A stretch of DNA of 47,093 nt, from positions 1 through 47,093 of the forward strand of contig JADJFX010000022.1 in NCBI GenBank assembly GCA_016708345.1, in the 5' to 3' direction. A program made the translations under genes and the position numbers. Positions 1 through 7,786 of this stretch are shown here, piece by piece (within the stretch, counting starts at the first letter, position 1; each line of letters starts with the position of its first letter). Source of the stretch: Candidatus Rhodoferax bjergmarkensis. Its GTDB lineage: Bacteria; Pseudomonadota; Gammaproteobacteria; Burkholderiales; Burkholderiaceae_C. The notes beneath the pieces were generated by a model. That model worked only from the letters and a program-made list of their open reading frames with translations, ran no database searches and was not told the origin of the DNA.

Positions 1-16
1 TGGCGGTGGTCTTTCG

Positions 17-296
17 TCAAACCAGCCACAGGTCTTGCGGCAGCATGGCTTCGCCCAAGGTAGCGCGCCAGCCATTCTCGGGCAGGCGGTAGGCGCGCAC
101 ATCGTCATCGCGGGCGTCGATAAGTGTGGCCATAGGCCATGATTGCGCCCATTTTGGCGTTGCTGGCTTTTACGGAAAATACCGAGTACTGCATGGGGAT
201 GCCTTCTTTTTTGAGGTATTTGAAGACGCGCGCCAAGCGTTTGGGGTCGGCAATGTCGTAGTTGACCAGCCACTGGGCTTTTTGGTGGGTGCTCAT
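17..296 (-). CDS. cas2: Cas2 adaptation protein (second copy), frameshifted
   Basis: Small Cas2 protein that would partner Cas1 in spacer acquisition. The N-terminal half reads MSTHQKAQWLVNYDIADPKR followed by a conserved block with QYSVFSVKAS, the usual Cas2 beta-alpha-beta ferredoxin-like pattern with the early Asp in VNYDI. After about residue 55 the frame breaks near 125-130; a second frame continues TLIDARDDDVRAYRLPENG and ends with QDLWLV and TGA at 17-19, giving about 93 aa, normal for Cas2. Its ATG overlaps the TGA of the upstream divergent cas1 (ATGA), so the two are translationally coupled. I read the break as an indel error. The family assignment is clear; whether it is functional is unknown. 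Confidence 0.85.
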
Positions 297-1097
297 TCGG
301 TGCCCGCTTTCAGGGCCGTGCGGTGCAGGCTGTGCAGGTGCAGCACCGGGCTGCGCCGTTGCGGGTCATCCAGCGCTGAAACAGGGCAATGGTTTCTTTG
401 TCGGTGGTGGTGGTGTCGGCCGAGGTGCCGGTGCATAGGTTCATCTCGGCCCACAGCAGTTCGTACAGGTCGGCGTCCGTGTCAACCGGCTCGGCGTGGT
501 GATCCCACAGAGGGGCGGCGCACCGTGGGCGGCGAGTTGGGCACCTACGTAAGCCATCAGGTGGCCGTGAATGGCCTGCGGTGGTGCTGGAGGAACTCAC
601 GGGCATAGACCCATTCGCGTTTATGTGCTCCCACCGGCCGAGTCGATGACTTTGGTGGCATTGGCGGCGTGGGTGTCATTTGCGGCGGCTTGTCTCTCAG
701 CGCACCAGCACGTCCAGAGCCGCGCGCGCAGCCAGTTCTGGTAGTTTTGGGGGCCGGTGAGGCTTTCCAGCCACTGCTCCAGTGCACCGGCAAAGGTGGC
801 TTGAAGGCGCTTGTGCGGGTAGCAGGCGCCCCGTGCTTTCGCCTTTGGCGTTGATCCAGCTGATTCCAATGCCGCTTTGCAGGCACAGTGCCGTGGCAGC
901 GCCGCTCCAGTTGACCACCGTGCTGCTGACCACCCGGGCTATGAGCACCAGCGGGTAGCGCAGGGTCTGGGCGCGCTCGTTGCGCACCACCTGCGGTTTC
1001 GGGCGGTGAGCTCACTTGTTTGCGTCGCGGGTGCCCAGGCACTGGGCGCGTGCGCCGGGGCCGGGAGCACAGGGGCAGGGTTCAGGTGGGTTCGCAT
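293..1097 (-). CDS. cas1: Divergent second Cas1-like protein, frameshifted
   Basis: About 268 aa when the frames are joined. The N-terminal part contains RYPLVLIARVVSSTVVNWSG, then ALCLQSGIGISWINAKGE, which matches the beta-domain of Cas1 (the PL..i..Vv....vs..al..C...gI.isw....G pattern). A helical part follows (QNYQNWLRAR, then DADLYELLWAEMNLCTG). I do not see the C-terminal Cas1 signature (GFLH...DLmE.fRp..D) that the neighbouring Cas1 keeps, so the usual metal ligands seem absent or very diverged. At least three frame breaks lie near 960, 850-870 and 600. It starts 11 nt after the main cas1 and overlaps cas2 by ATGA. It may be a structural or regulatory Cas1 paralogue; the alternative is a Cas1 whose motifs are hidden by errors. 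Confidence 0.7.
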
Positions 1098-1107
1098 GTT
1101 TCGTCCC

Positions 1108-2189
1108 CTATAGAAAGGGGTCATCCAGCGTGCGCCGTCGCTGCGCAGTTGGCGCGGCAGCAGTTGGGCATGTCAGCGCAGCCAGCGTGCCCGTGGTTTG
1201 CAGTGTCCGCCCCACTGGGCATAAAGATGGCGCGCGCCCGGCTTTGCCCAGCAGGCAGGCACCGTGGTCCCCCGGCTGAAGTGGTCCTCAGCAGGTGCGG
1301 CTGCGCACCAGTTCCCACACCCACAGGTCTACGAAGGGGCGCAGGGCTTCGATCAAATCGCTACGCTTTCGCGGCCAAAGGCGGGCGGTGGTAAAGCCCA
1401 GCAGCGGGTCCAGCCCGGTGACTGCGCAGGCTTGCACGGCCTCGGCGTGCAAGAGGGTGTAGCCCAGCGAGAGGCAGGCGTTGACGGGGGTCGCGCGGGG
1501 GCGGCGGTTGCGGCCATTAAATTGCAGCGCGGGGCATGACGGCGGCCATGGTTCCAGCAGGCGCGGCGGCCGCGTTCCTTCATGGGCGGCCGCGCAGGGT
1601 GTCCAAGGTTGGCGGGTTGGGTGGTGTCGCCCTGCGTAGTTTTGCAGGGTGGCCCGGATGTGCGGTGTGATGGCTCTTGCAGCGCGTCAAAGGCAGGTTT
1701 GCGGGCGTCGGGGCGCTGGGTTTGCCAAAACTGCAGGGCGCGTTTTGCTGGGCCAGTTTACGCGCACCACGCCCAGCGAGCCTGTGCGCGCACCAGCAAG
1801 TCGTCCACCACGCGCAGGTTCGGCCGCGCACGCTGGCGTCGTCGTGCTGGGGCCGAGCACGACGGATGCGCGGCGCGGGCGCGGGCCCATCAGCACGGTG
1901 GTGGCACCCGCGTCGGCGAGTTTGATGAGCACGCTGCTGTCCAGCCGCCGGGTCTGGCTGCCTCGATGACGCAGCGGTCTATGAGTTTGATGGGTACGGT
2001 GCCACGGCGCTCTCCCGCTTCGTACAGGGCCGCGGTGTCGCCTTCGAATTTGACTCTCGAGCTGGGAGCGGCCGGCAACAGCAGTGCCATGGTGTAGGTG
2101 TCTTTCTTGAGTACGTTTTGGCCGTAGCGCATATAAACAGTGCGTGAGCAGCTATCAAAATAGTAGTAAAATGGGTGTTTGAAGGGCAT
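1108..2189 (-). CDS. cas1: Cas1 integrase, multiply frameshifted
   Basis: Spacer-integration nuclease. Joined frames give about 360 aa. The N-terminal part reads KFEGDTAALYEAGERRGTVP and KLIDRCVIEA, then SVLIKLADAGATTVLMGPR, the Cas1 beta-domain. The C-terminal helical domain contains SLGYTLLHAEAVQA, then TGLDPLLGFYHRPAFGRES and DLIEALRPFVDLWVWELV, which holds the conserved His and the acidic D-L-I-E patch of the active site. Frame breaks occur near 1930, 1860, 1830, 1585, 1440 and 1360, many in short homopolymers. The first ~35 codons overlap a dispersed repeat (2120-2170), so the true start may be further in. It begins 11 nt after the first cas2. The family is certain, the exact protein is not. 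Confidence 0.85.
2120..2170 (-). repeat. Dispersed ~50-bp repeat, copy in cas1 5' end
   Basis: Read on the minus strand it holds TTTTGATAGCTGCTCACGCA followed by TATGCGCTACGGCC. It shares the ATAGCTGCT-x3-GCA core and the TGCGC-x5-GGC tail with the copies at 2981-3031 and 39781-39833. It lies at the very start of cas1, so it may provide or displace the start. Confidence 0.7.
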
Positions 2190-2200
2190 GAATCACGACA

Positions 2201-2480
2201 TCAGCCGACATAAAAGTAGTCGGGGTCGGTTGGCGATGGCTTTGCCAATGGCAAAGAGTTTGCTGCGCGGTTCAGCCGCAAGAGCAAGAAGCGGTCGGTA
2301 TCGAGCCTCGGGCAGCGCACGCATGTCGCTGACCGCTGCGCTGCGCTCGGCGGGGGTTAAAACAGTTCGTGGGCCGACTTTTGCCGCCGGTGGCGTGACG
2401 CCGCGCGAGTTTGAGGGCGGCGACCAAGCGCCGGGGGTGGGCTGGTCGTAACAGGCAAGGTGCAGGTCGCGGTGGGGCAT
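2201..2480 (-). CDS. cas2: Cas2 adaptation protein (first copy), frameshifted
   Basis: Begins MPHRDLHLACYD; after a one-base break near 2444 the correct frame reads AHPRRLVAALKLARRHATGG, then QKS-AHELF, LTPAERSAAVSDMRAL and finally DTDRFLLLRLNRAANSLPLA ending DPDYFYVG and TGA. This is the Cas2 pattern with the early Asp in ACYD and the QKS.hE motif, about 92 aa. Three or four single-base indels lie in runs such as CCCCC, AAAA and TTTT, which supports sequencing error. It sits between cas6 and cas1, so this is the cas6-cas2-cas1 half of a doubled adaptation module. The sequence differs clearly from the cas2 at 17-296, so it is not a recent duplicate. Confidence 0.8.
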
Positions 2481-2533
2481 GCGCTCATTGTTGGCGCAGG
2501 GTTTTTGCGGGTGCGGCGCTTGCCGGTGGGCAG

Positions 2534-3590
2534 CTACGTCGACAGTGAGTACGCGCCCATGCCCATCGTGGCGTTTTTTGCCCACGTGCAGCCACTGGCT
2601 CCAGCCACAGCCAGGGTGCAATTGGGGCCAGCAGCGGGGTTCCGCGCAGCGGCCGTGTGCCCCGCACGCCGCCCAGGTCATTTCCCTCGGCGCTGGCGGC
2701 TGAGCAGCGGGTCCAGTCAAACCAGTGCAGGTCGCGGGTGTCGGTGAGGGTGCCGTCGGCAGTGGCGGCATCGGCCAGCGCGATGGCGTGTCTGGCGGCT
2801 TCGCCCCAGCTTTCGACACCGCCGGGGGCGGGGGTGCCGTGGGCGTGAAAGTCCATCAGCAAGGCGGGTGCGCGGGCCAGTGCCGCAAGCAGCATCGCGT
2901 GTGGTGAGCCGCCCCACGCCCAGTGGCTTGCCCCGGCTTTGCAGGCGCAGGGGGTGGATGTGAAGCTCAATTTGTGGGCTGGCCGTTTGCGCACGTGGAA
3001 TATGCGCAAGCAGCTATTAATTCAGGAGTGTTTTGAACGTTTTTATCAACCAATAAGGGTGCCTGCGGCACGCTCAGTGTGGCAGGGTGGTCGGCCAAGG
3101 AGGGCTGGCGCACTGTCCAAACGGGGTGCGCGCTGCCTTGCGCGTCCACCCAGTCCACCCGCGGCAGCTCGGCGGGGATGCGGTTGCGGGTGAGCCCCGG
3201 CCAGCGCACGCTGCAGGGCGAAGGTGACCAGCGCCAGTTGTTCGGTGGCGTGGCCAATGAGCACCGTGTGGAACCCCGGTCGTCATCCGCGTCCAGCACG
3301 CGCGCGCCGGGCGTGGGCGGCTCCAGCACGTAGGGGTTGGGGATTTGGCTGAAGTCTTGCAGCGCGTGGGCACCCTTGGGCGGTGGCGGCGCTTCAAAAA
3401 TGCGGGTGTAGGGGCAGGTTGGCAAGAGCGGGCAGCCGGGGCAGGTGGGTTGGCGCGTCATGCACGCCACGTTGCGCAGGGCCGCGCCAAACTGGCCACG
3501 CAAGAGCGACCCGGCGTAGTCGGGCAGCGCCAGCGGCTGCTGCACCCGGGCGGTGAAGCGGTAGCGGGCGAGGGGGAGGGTGGTAAGCAT
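2534..3590 (-). CDS. cas6: Cas6 pre-crRNA endoribonuclease, frameshifted
   Basis: Cuts CRISPR transcripts into crRNAs for the Cmr complex. The N-terminus reads MLTTLPLARYRFTARVQQPL and is followed by GQFGAALRNVAC and a cysteine cluster (CPGCPLLPTCPY), typical of the Cas6 RAMP family that accompanies type III systems. The C-terminus contains DTRDLHWFDWTRCS and, after deleting one A from the A6 run at 2576-2581, WLHVGKNATMGMGAYSLST followed by TAG at 2534-2536; that is the conserved glycine-rich RAMP loop. Further breaks are near 3290, 3240, 2940 and 2650. A dispersed repeat is read in frame inside the gene (2981-3031). Its ATG overlaps the TGA of the CARF-RelE gene (TGATG). Confidence 0.85.
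2981..3031 (-). repeat. Dispersed ~50-bp repeat inserted in cas6
   Basis: Minus strand: ACTCCTGAATTAATAGCTGC then TTGCGCATATTCCACGTGCG and CAAACGGCC. It shares the core and tail with copies in cas1 and miaA. In cas6 it is translated as LIAACAYSTCANG, in miaA as LIAARADSTCAEG, so the insert adds the same peptide to unrelated proteins. Confidence 0.8.
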
Positions 3591-4687
3591 CAGTGCAACG
3601 CAGCGTCGAGCCGATCCAGGACGAAAATCTTATCTCGCATAGTGGCCGAACAGCCGTTTGGCATCTCCATCGTGCCAGGCATCTATTTCGTGGGTAGAGC
3701 CTTTGCGTGGGCCTGCTTTGAGGATTTTGAAGTCCAGGGAGCTCAGCGCTTGACCAGTCTCGATGAAGCGCGCCAGATCGTCGACCTTGATGTTGATTTG
3801 TCGGATACGGCGTTCGTCCAGCCCTTCGGCAGATTCGGCAAAGCCACTGCCAAATTGCAGTTTTGGGCTGGGACTGGGGCGCAGCATTGCCCCATAAATG
3901 GATTCGCGCACGCCACCCCAAACCAGTTCGCCCCACTCCGACAAGGGGCAACCTGATCGTCCACAGTGAGCAGCAGCAACTCTGGCACAGACAGTGCCTG
4001 TGATTGCATGACGTTCAAACCCAGTGACATGCGCCGAAACGCAGTGAGGTTATCGATAACGTAGGATTCGGGGCGCATTTCAACCGGCAAACGGGGGATG
4101 CGGATCAATTCGGCGCTGCGTTCAAAGGAATAGACGCATTCATCGGCCAACAGCGCACCTAGCGTTTGCATGAAACCCTGCACCGCTTTGAAGCCGCCTG
4201 TGAGGTTAAAATGATGCGATGGCCGCCAGCCCGGTATCCCTTCAAATCCTGGTAGGCCCAGCGCACCAGTTCACTCAAAGCCGCCCGGTACGCGCCCAGA
4301 TCGTCGGTACGCAAATCGGTGCAGCGTTTGACTTCGGTACTGTGCCCGTAATGTTGCAAGATGCAAGCAAGGGTCTGCGCTGCTTGTTCGCTCAGCCATG
4401 TGTCGGTGGCCAACAAGATATGGTGGTCTTTGCCACGCAAGGCGTTGCCATAGAACGCAACCAAACAAGCCAATTCAGCGCTGCGCTCGGTGAGGGTGTG
4501 CAGGCTGGTGACTTGCATCAGTTCGGCACTGCGTTGCTGGATATGCGCCTGAAGTCTTGGCAACACATCAGGTGAAATATCAGCAACCGTTTTGCGTTGG
4601 CAAATTGAACCAGCACAGTGCGAATGTCTGCATCGGCATTGCCAGAAATATGCTGGTGCCACAAGTGGAAACAATGAGATTTGGCAT
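3589..4687 (-). CDS. cami1: CARF-RelE fusion, Cami1-like type III effector, frameshifted
   Basis: Start MPNLIVSTCGTSIF is the classic CARF opening. A second CARF motif, NLTGGFK, appears near 4185-4208 once one T is added to the T4 run, followed by ADECVYSFE and LIRIPRLPVEM as in the APE2256 group. A middle part follows, then a C-terminal RelE/ParE-type domain: KLQFGSGFAES, DERRIRQINIKVDDLARF, SSLDFKILKAGPRKGSTHEI, DAKRLFGHYA and, after a break at about 3632, DKIFVLDRLDAALH and TGA. In the Cami1 family, cyclic oligoadenylate binding to CARF activates ribosome-dependent mRNA cleavage by RelE; I infer the same here. It lies 18 nt after cad1 and overlaps the cas6 start. About 365 aa; breaks near 4650, 4600, 4200, 3950 and 3632. 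Alternative: only the CARF part is real and the C-terminus is an inactive RelE fold. Confidence 0.8.
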
Positions 4688-4705
4688 AGTTTGGTCTCGA
4701 AAAAT

Positions 4706-6888
4706 TTATTGCTGCGCGCCTGTCATGAATGCAAATACCTGCTGATCGGATTTTTTCATCAATATTTCGCGCTCGGCACTGGGCAAAAAGGCGTGTACAA
4801 AAGCCTGGCGCACCAAAGCCAGTGCTTCCCACAGGGTAATGCCGCCGGGCGTCATGCGGGCTGCGGCCAGGTATTCGCCAGCGAGGGTGGTGCGCGAGAT
4901 GCCGGGGTTGTCGGTGCACAGGGTCAGGGGCAGGCCGGCGTGGATGAAGTCGCGCAGCGGGTAGGCGGGGTGCCCGGTTGAGGCGGGGAAGGCCGGGTCG
5001 GCAAAGCCCACCACTTCGCGGTTGGAGCTGGGGCACAGTTCCAGGCAAATGCCCCGGTCGCGAAAGCGTGCGGCCAGTTGGGGGTTGGCAGTCAGCGTGA
5101 GGCCGTGGCCAATGCGGTCGGCGTGCAGGTGGTAGGCGGCTTGCCAGATGTTTTCGGGCGATTCGCCTTCACCAGCGTGGATGGTAATGGGCAGGCAGGC
5201 TTCAAACGCGGGCAAAAACCCGGTGGCCAGTGCGGCGGGGTTGTGCGTGCCTTCGTCACCGGCCGTGTCCAGCTCCCAGCAGAAAACCGCCCAGTGTGGT
5301 GCGCCGCCACGGCTTGCGCCACGGCGGGGGCGAGTTGGTCGCGCTGGCGGCGGTCGAGTATCCAGATGAAACCGATGCGGGGGGCTGCGCCTGCAGAGCC
5401 CGCACCTGCAGGCGTTGAATGGGTTGCAGGGGCTGCATGGGCGGCATGGGTTTGGGCCCCAGCCGCCTGCAGGGCGTGTTGCAGTTCGCGCAGAAAGGCC
5501 AGCGGGTCGCGTGGGCGGTATTTAGCGGGTTGCCCGCGCAGCTCCCGTGTAGGGCCAGCCTTCGGCGCGGGCTTGTTTGACGATGGCGCGGGCACAGGGC
5601 GCAATGCTTGCTGGGCGGCTTAAGCGCGGAACCGCCTGAGCTCGCCCGGGCGCTCGTAGGCGGCAAAGCCGTGGGGCGAGCCTTTGAGTGCGACGCGCGG
5701 CTCGGTCACGTCCCACAGGTTGTGCTCTAGCTGGGCGCTGCTGGCGTGTAGCAGCAGCGCAGCGGTGTTTTGCGCGCGGTGGGGGCCTTGCAGCTGTTGC
5801 GGCCAATCCCAGGGCCACTCTTGTTTTGATAGCAGCTCCCGCACGTCCCGCGTGCGCAAACGGCGGTTTTCATCATCTAAATTGGTCCATATGGCGCGGG
5901 CCACCTGACGCTGGTCGGTTGTGGTCAGGCAGCCGCCCAGGTGGCGGTGCAGGTCGGCCTTGGGCAGTGTGGTGAGCCAGTGGGCGTGTGCGCCGGTGAG
6001 GGGGGTGGCGCGCAGCGCGGCAATGCGGGCGGGGGGCAGGCGGTACAGGCTGCGCCAGTTTTCGTGGTGTTCGTCGCGCGCAATCTGCGCCATAAAGTTG
6101 CCCAGCAGTTGGGCTGCCCCGGCGCTGGCGGCGCTCCAGCTCGGCGTGCAGGGTGTCGCCCTGGGGCGGCAGGTGCCAGGCGCAGGGGTTGCCGGGCGTG
6201 GCCAGCGGCAGGGCAAATTCGGCAGCGCACACGCGCCTGCCATCGAGCGCAATGTCGAGCAGCTCGTTGCGCTTGCCGGTGCCGGCTACCAGCGGGGTAA
6301 TCGCCACTGCCAGCTCGGCGGGCAGGGGTGCGGCAAACAGGGCGGGCTGGGCAGCTTTGTCGGCCTCGGTACGGGCAAACAGGGCCGCTGGCGAGGTTCG
6401 GGGCTGACCACGTGCAGCCGGCCATGCGCCAAACAGGGTGCCTGCGCTTTGGAGGTCGGCACTCATGGGTCGAGCCCGCCCCGCAAGAGACAGGACCAAC
6501 GGCCGCCGTGGCAGTGTTCGCCCGCCAGCAGGGTGACGCGCGCAGGTGAGTTCGCGAATGTGGTCGCACTCGGCCTCGGCTGGCCAGCTGGTCGGTGCCT
6601 GCCGCCGTCCACACCCGCAGGGGCAGGGGGCGCGCCCGGTGCGTCGCCACCAGTGCGCAGTGCGGCGAGGCTGGCCGGGTTTGGGCACCCTCGGGGGCGC
6701 AAATCCACAATTCGGCGGGGGGCAAGCAGGCCGTGTTGCTGGCGCAGGGCGTCCAGCGCCGCGCGCTGCGGGTGGTGGGCGTAGAGGTCGAGCGTGGCCG
6801 GGGTCAGCCAGCCAAACACTTCGGCCACCACAGCCCAACTGGCGCCCAGGGTGCACAGCAGGATGTTGCGGGGCATGGTGTGGGTCAT
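4706..6888 (-). CDS. cad1: Cad1: CARF-adenosine deaminase CRISPR effector, frameshifted
   Basis: N-terminal CARF-like domain begins MTHTMPRNILLCTLGASWAV. The C-terminal half is an adenosine deaminase: KADLHRHLGG (metal HxH, about 5932-5960), ELDTAGDEGTHNP, ITIHAGEGESPENIW (His and catalytic Glu), DRIGHGLTL, CLELCPSSNREV and LTLCTDNPGIS (metal Asp, about 4904-4915). All ADA ligands are therefore present. Proteins of this CARF-ADA architecture (Cad1, also called CAAD) bind cyclic oligoadenylate and convert ATP to ITP, arresting growth. Joined length is about 725 aa. Frame breaks lie near 6720, 6560, 6130, 5640, 5540, 5310 and 5210. The ATG overlaps the NUDIX stop by ATGA, indicating coupled translation. 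Identification of the ADA half is very firm; the CARF half is by position and the opening motif. Confidence 0.88.
5821..5864 (+). repeat. Probable copy of the dispersed repeat in cad1
   Basis: Plus strand TTTTGATAGCAGCTCCCGCA then CGTGCGCAAACGGC matches the core and tail of the copies in cas6 and miaA, with an altered middle. It is inside the deaminase domain coding region, read antisense to the peptide-coding direction of the other copies. Confidence 0.5.
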
Positions 6889-7501
6889 GGTTGCGCAGAC
6901 AAAAGGTGCTGCGCGGCCAGGCGGCTCCACAGCTCAAAGCGGGCGTCTTGGGCGACCTGCACCAAGGGCATGAACCCCAGTCCTGCCAGTTTTTCGCCCG
7001 CGCGGGGTTGGGGCGGCGCAGCAGGCAGCCAGTGCGCGGTGTAGAGCACGCCCAGGTGCACACGGCCCACGGTGGACAGGCCCTCGTAAATCAGGCCGCG
7101 CAGGCGCAGTTGGCCCAGGTGCTGTGTACCCGCCGCGTGGCCGGGGGCAGTTTGCAGTTCTTCAGCCAGCTCGCGCAGCAGGGCGCGGTGCAGGGTGGAA
7201 GCGGGCGCGAAATCGGCGGTGGCGGTGGCGGGCGCAGCGTCGGCAGCGTCCACGTGGCCGCCCACGCCGCAGCTGCAGCGTCCATCGAGTCGGGCATCGC
7301 CGCCAACACGCTGGTAGCACCACACTTGGCCTTGCCCGTTGTGCAGCAGCAGGTAGGTGATGGGCTGCAGGGTGCGCTCGTCGTGCTCAGCATCCGCGCG
7401 AACTTGCCACAGCGGGGGTGCAGAAAGTCAAGGTTAGAAACGGGCCAGCAGCCGGTTTCGGGCAAAGCGGGGGCTTGGGGGCGGGGGATGGTGAGGATCA
7501 T
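6885..7501 (-). CDS. NUDIX hydrolase coupled to cad1, frameshifted
   Basis: Joined frames read MILTIPRPQAPALPETGCWP, then after a break near 7400-7440 LWQVRADAEHDERTLQPITY, VWCYQRVGGDARLDGRCSCG, VGGHVDAAD and RALLRELAEELQ. GGHVD plus RELAEEL is a NUDIX box (G...REUxEE) with a short insertion between the glycines and the helix. It ends ARFELWSRLAAQHLLSAQP with TGA overlapping the cad1 ATG. About 205 aa. NUDIX enzymes hydrolyse nucleoside diphosphates linked to another group. Given that the next protein is expected to make ITP, an obvious hypothesis is that this one acts on ITP or a related product; that is inference. Another option is breakdown of a signal nucleotide. Confidence 0.75.
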
Positions 7502-7592
7502 GGGGTGGCGCACAGAAGTCTTCTTCACTGATTTGACGCATGCGCGAATACAAATCCCATTGGGCATCGGTCAGGTGGTTGTATTCGCCCAT
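7434..7592 (-). CDS. Small ORF of unknown function
   Basis: Reads MGEYNHLTDAQWDLYSRMRQ then ISEEDFCAPP and continues over the NUDIX start to a stop at 7434. A short ATG peptide (MNHFEIIY) starts 28 nt upstream at 7620 and is probably its real start after a one-base error. With one more indel it would stop at TGA overlapping the NUDIX ATG (…FCATP*), which fits the coupling seen throughout the operon. The LTDAQW-YSRMRQISEE part is helical and looks like a real coding segment. I do not recognise a family. Confidence 0.4.
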   Translation of the reverse strand: MGEYNHLTDAQWDLYSRMRQISEEDFCAPPHDPHHPPPPSPRFARNRLLARF

Positions 7593-7624
7593 TTCAGTAG
7601 ATGATTTCAAAGTGGTTCATGGGT

Positions 7625-7786
7625 TTACGCGTCATTCCAGACTTCGTCTTCCGGGTTGTCCCAGACGTGTTGCATGCTGTCTATTTGGGCGTCTTGCAGG
7701 TCGCGCCATTCGAGCAGTTCTTGGTCGTCCCCAGTTGATGCCGCTTCACCCGTGTTTTCAGATGGCGGCTTTGGGTTGGCAGTCAT
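7625..7786 (-). CDS. Small acidic ORF, antitoxin-like C-terminus
   Basis: 53 aa, MTANPKPPSENTGEAASTGD then QELLEWRDLQDAQIDSMQHV and WDNPEDEVWNDA. Its ATG overlaps the cmr6 TGA (ATGA). The ending WDNPEDEVWND is common in small antitoxins of type II toxin-antitoxin pairs, but no toxin partner is evident unless the following small ORF plays that role. Very acidic. Function unknown; it might be an accessory or decoy protein of the CRISPR operon. Confidence 0.55.
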   Translation of the reverse strand: MTANPKPPSENTGEAASTGDDQELLEWRDLQDAQIDSMQHVWDNPEDEVWNDA

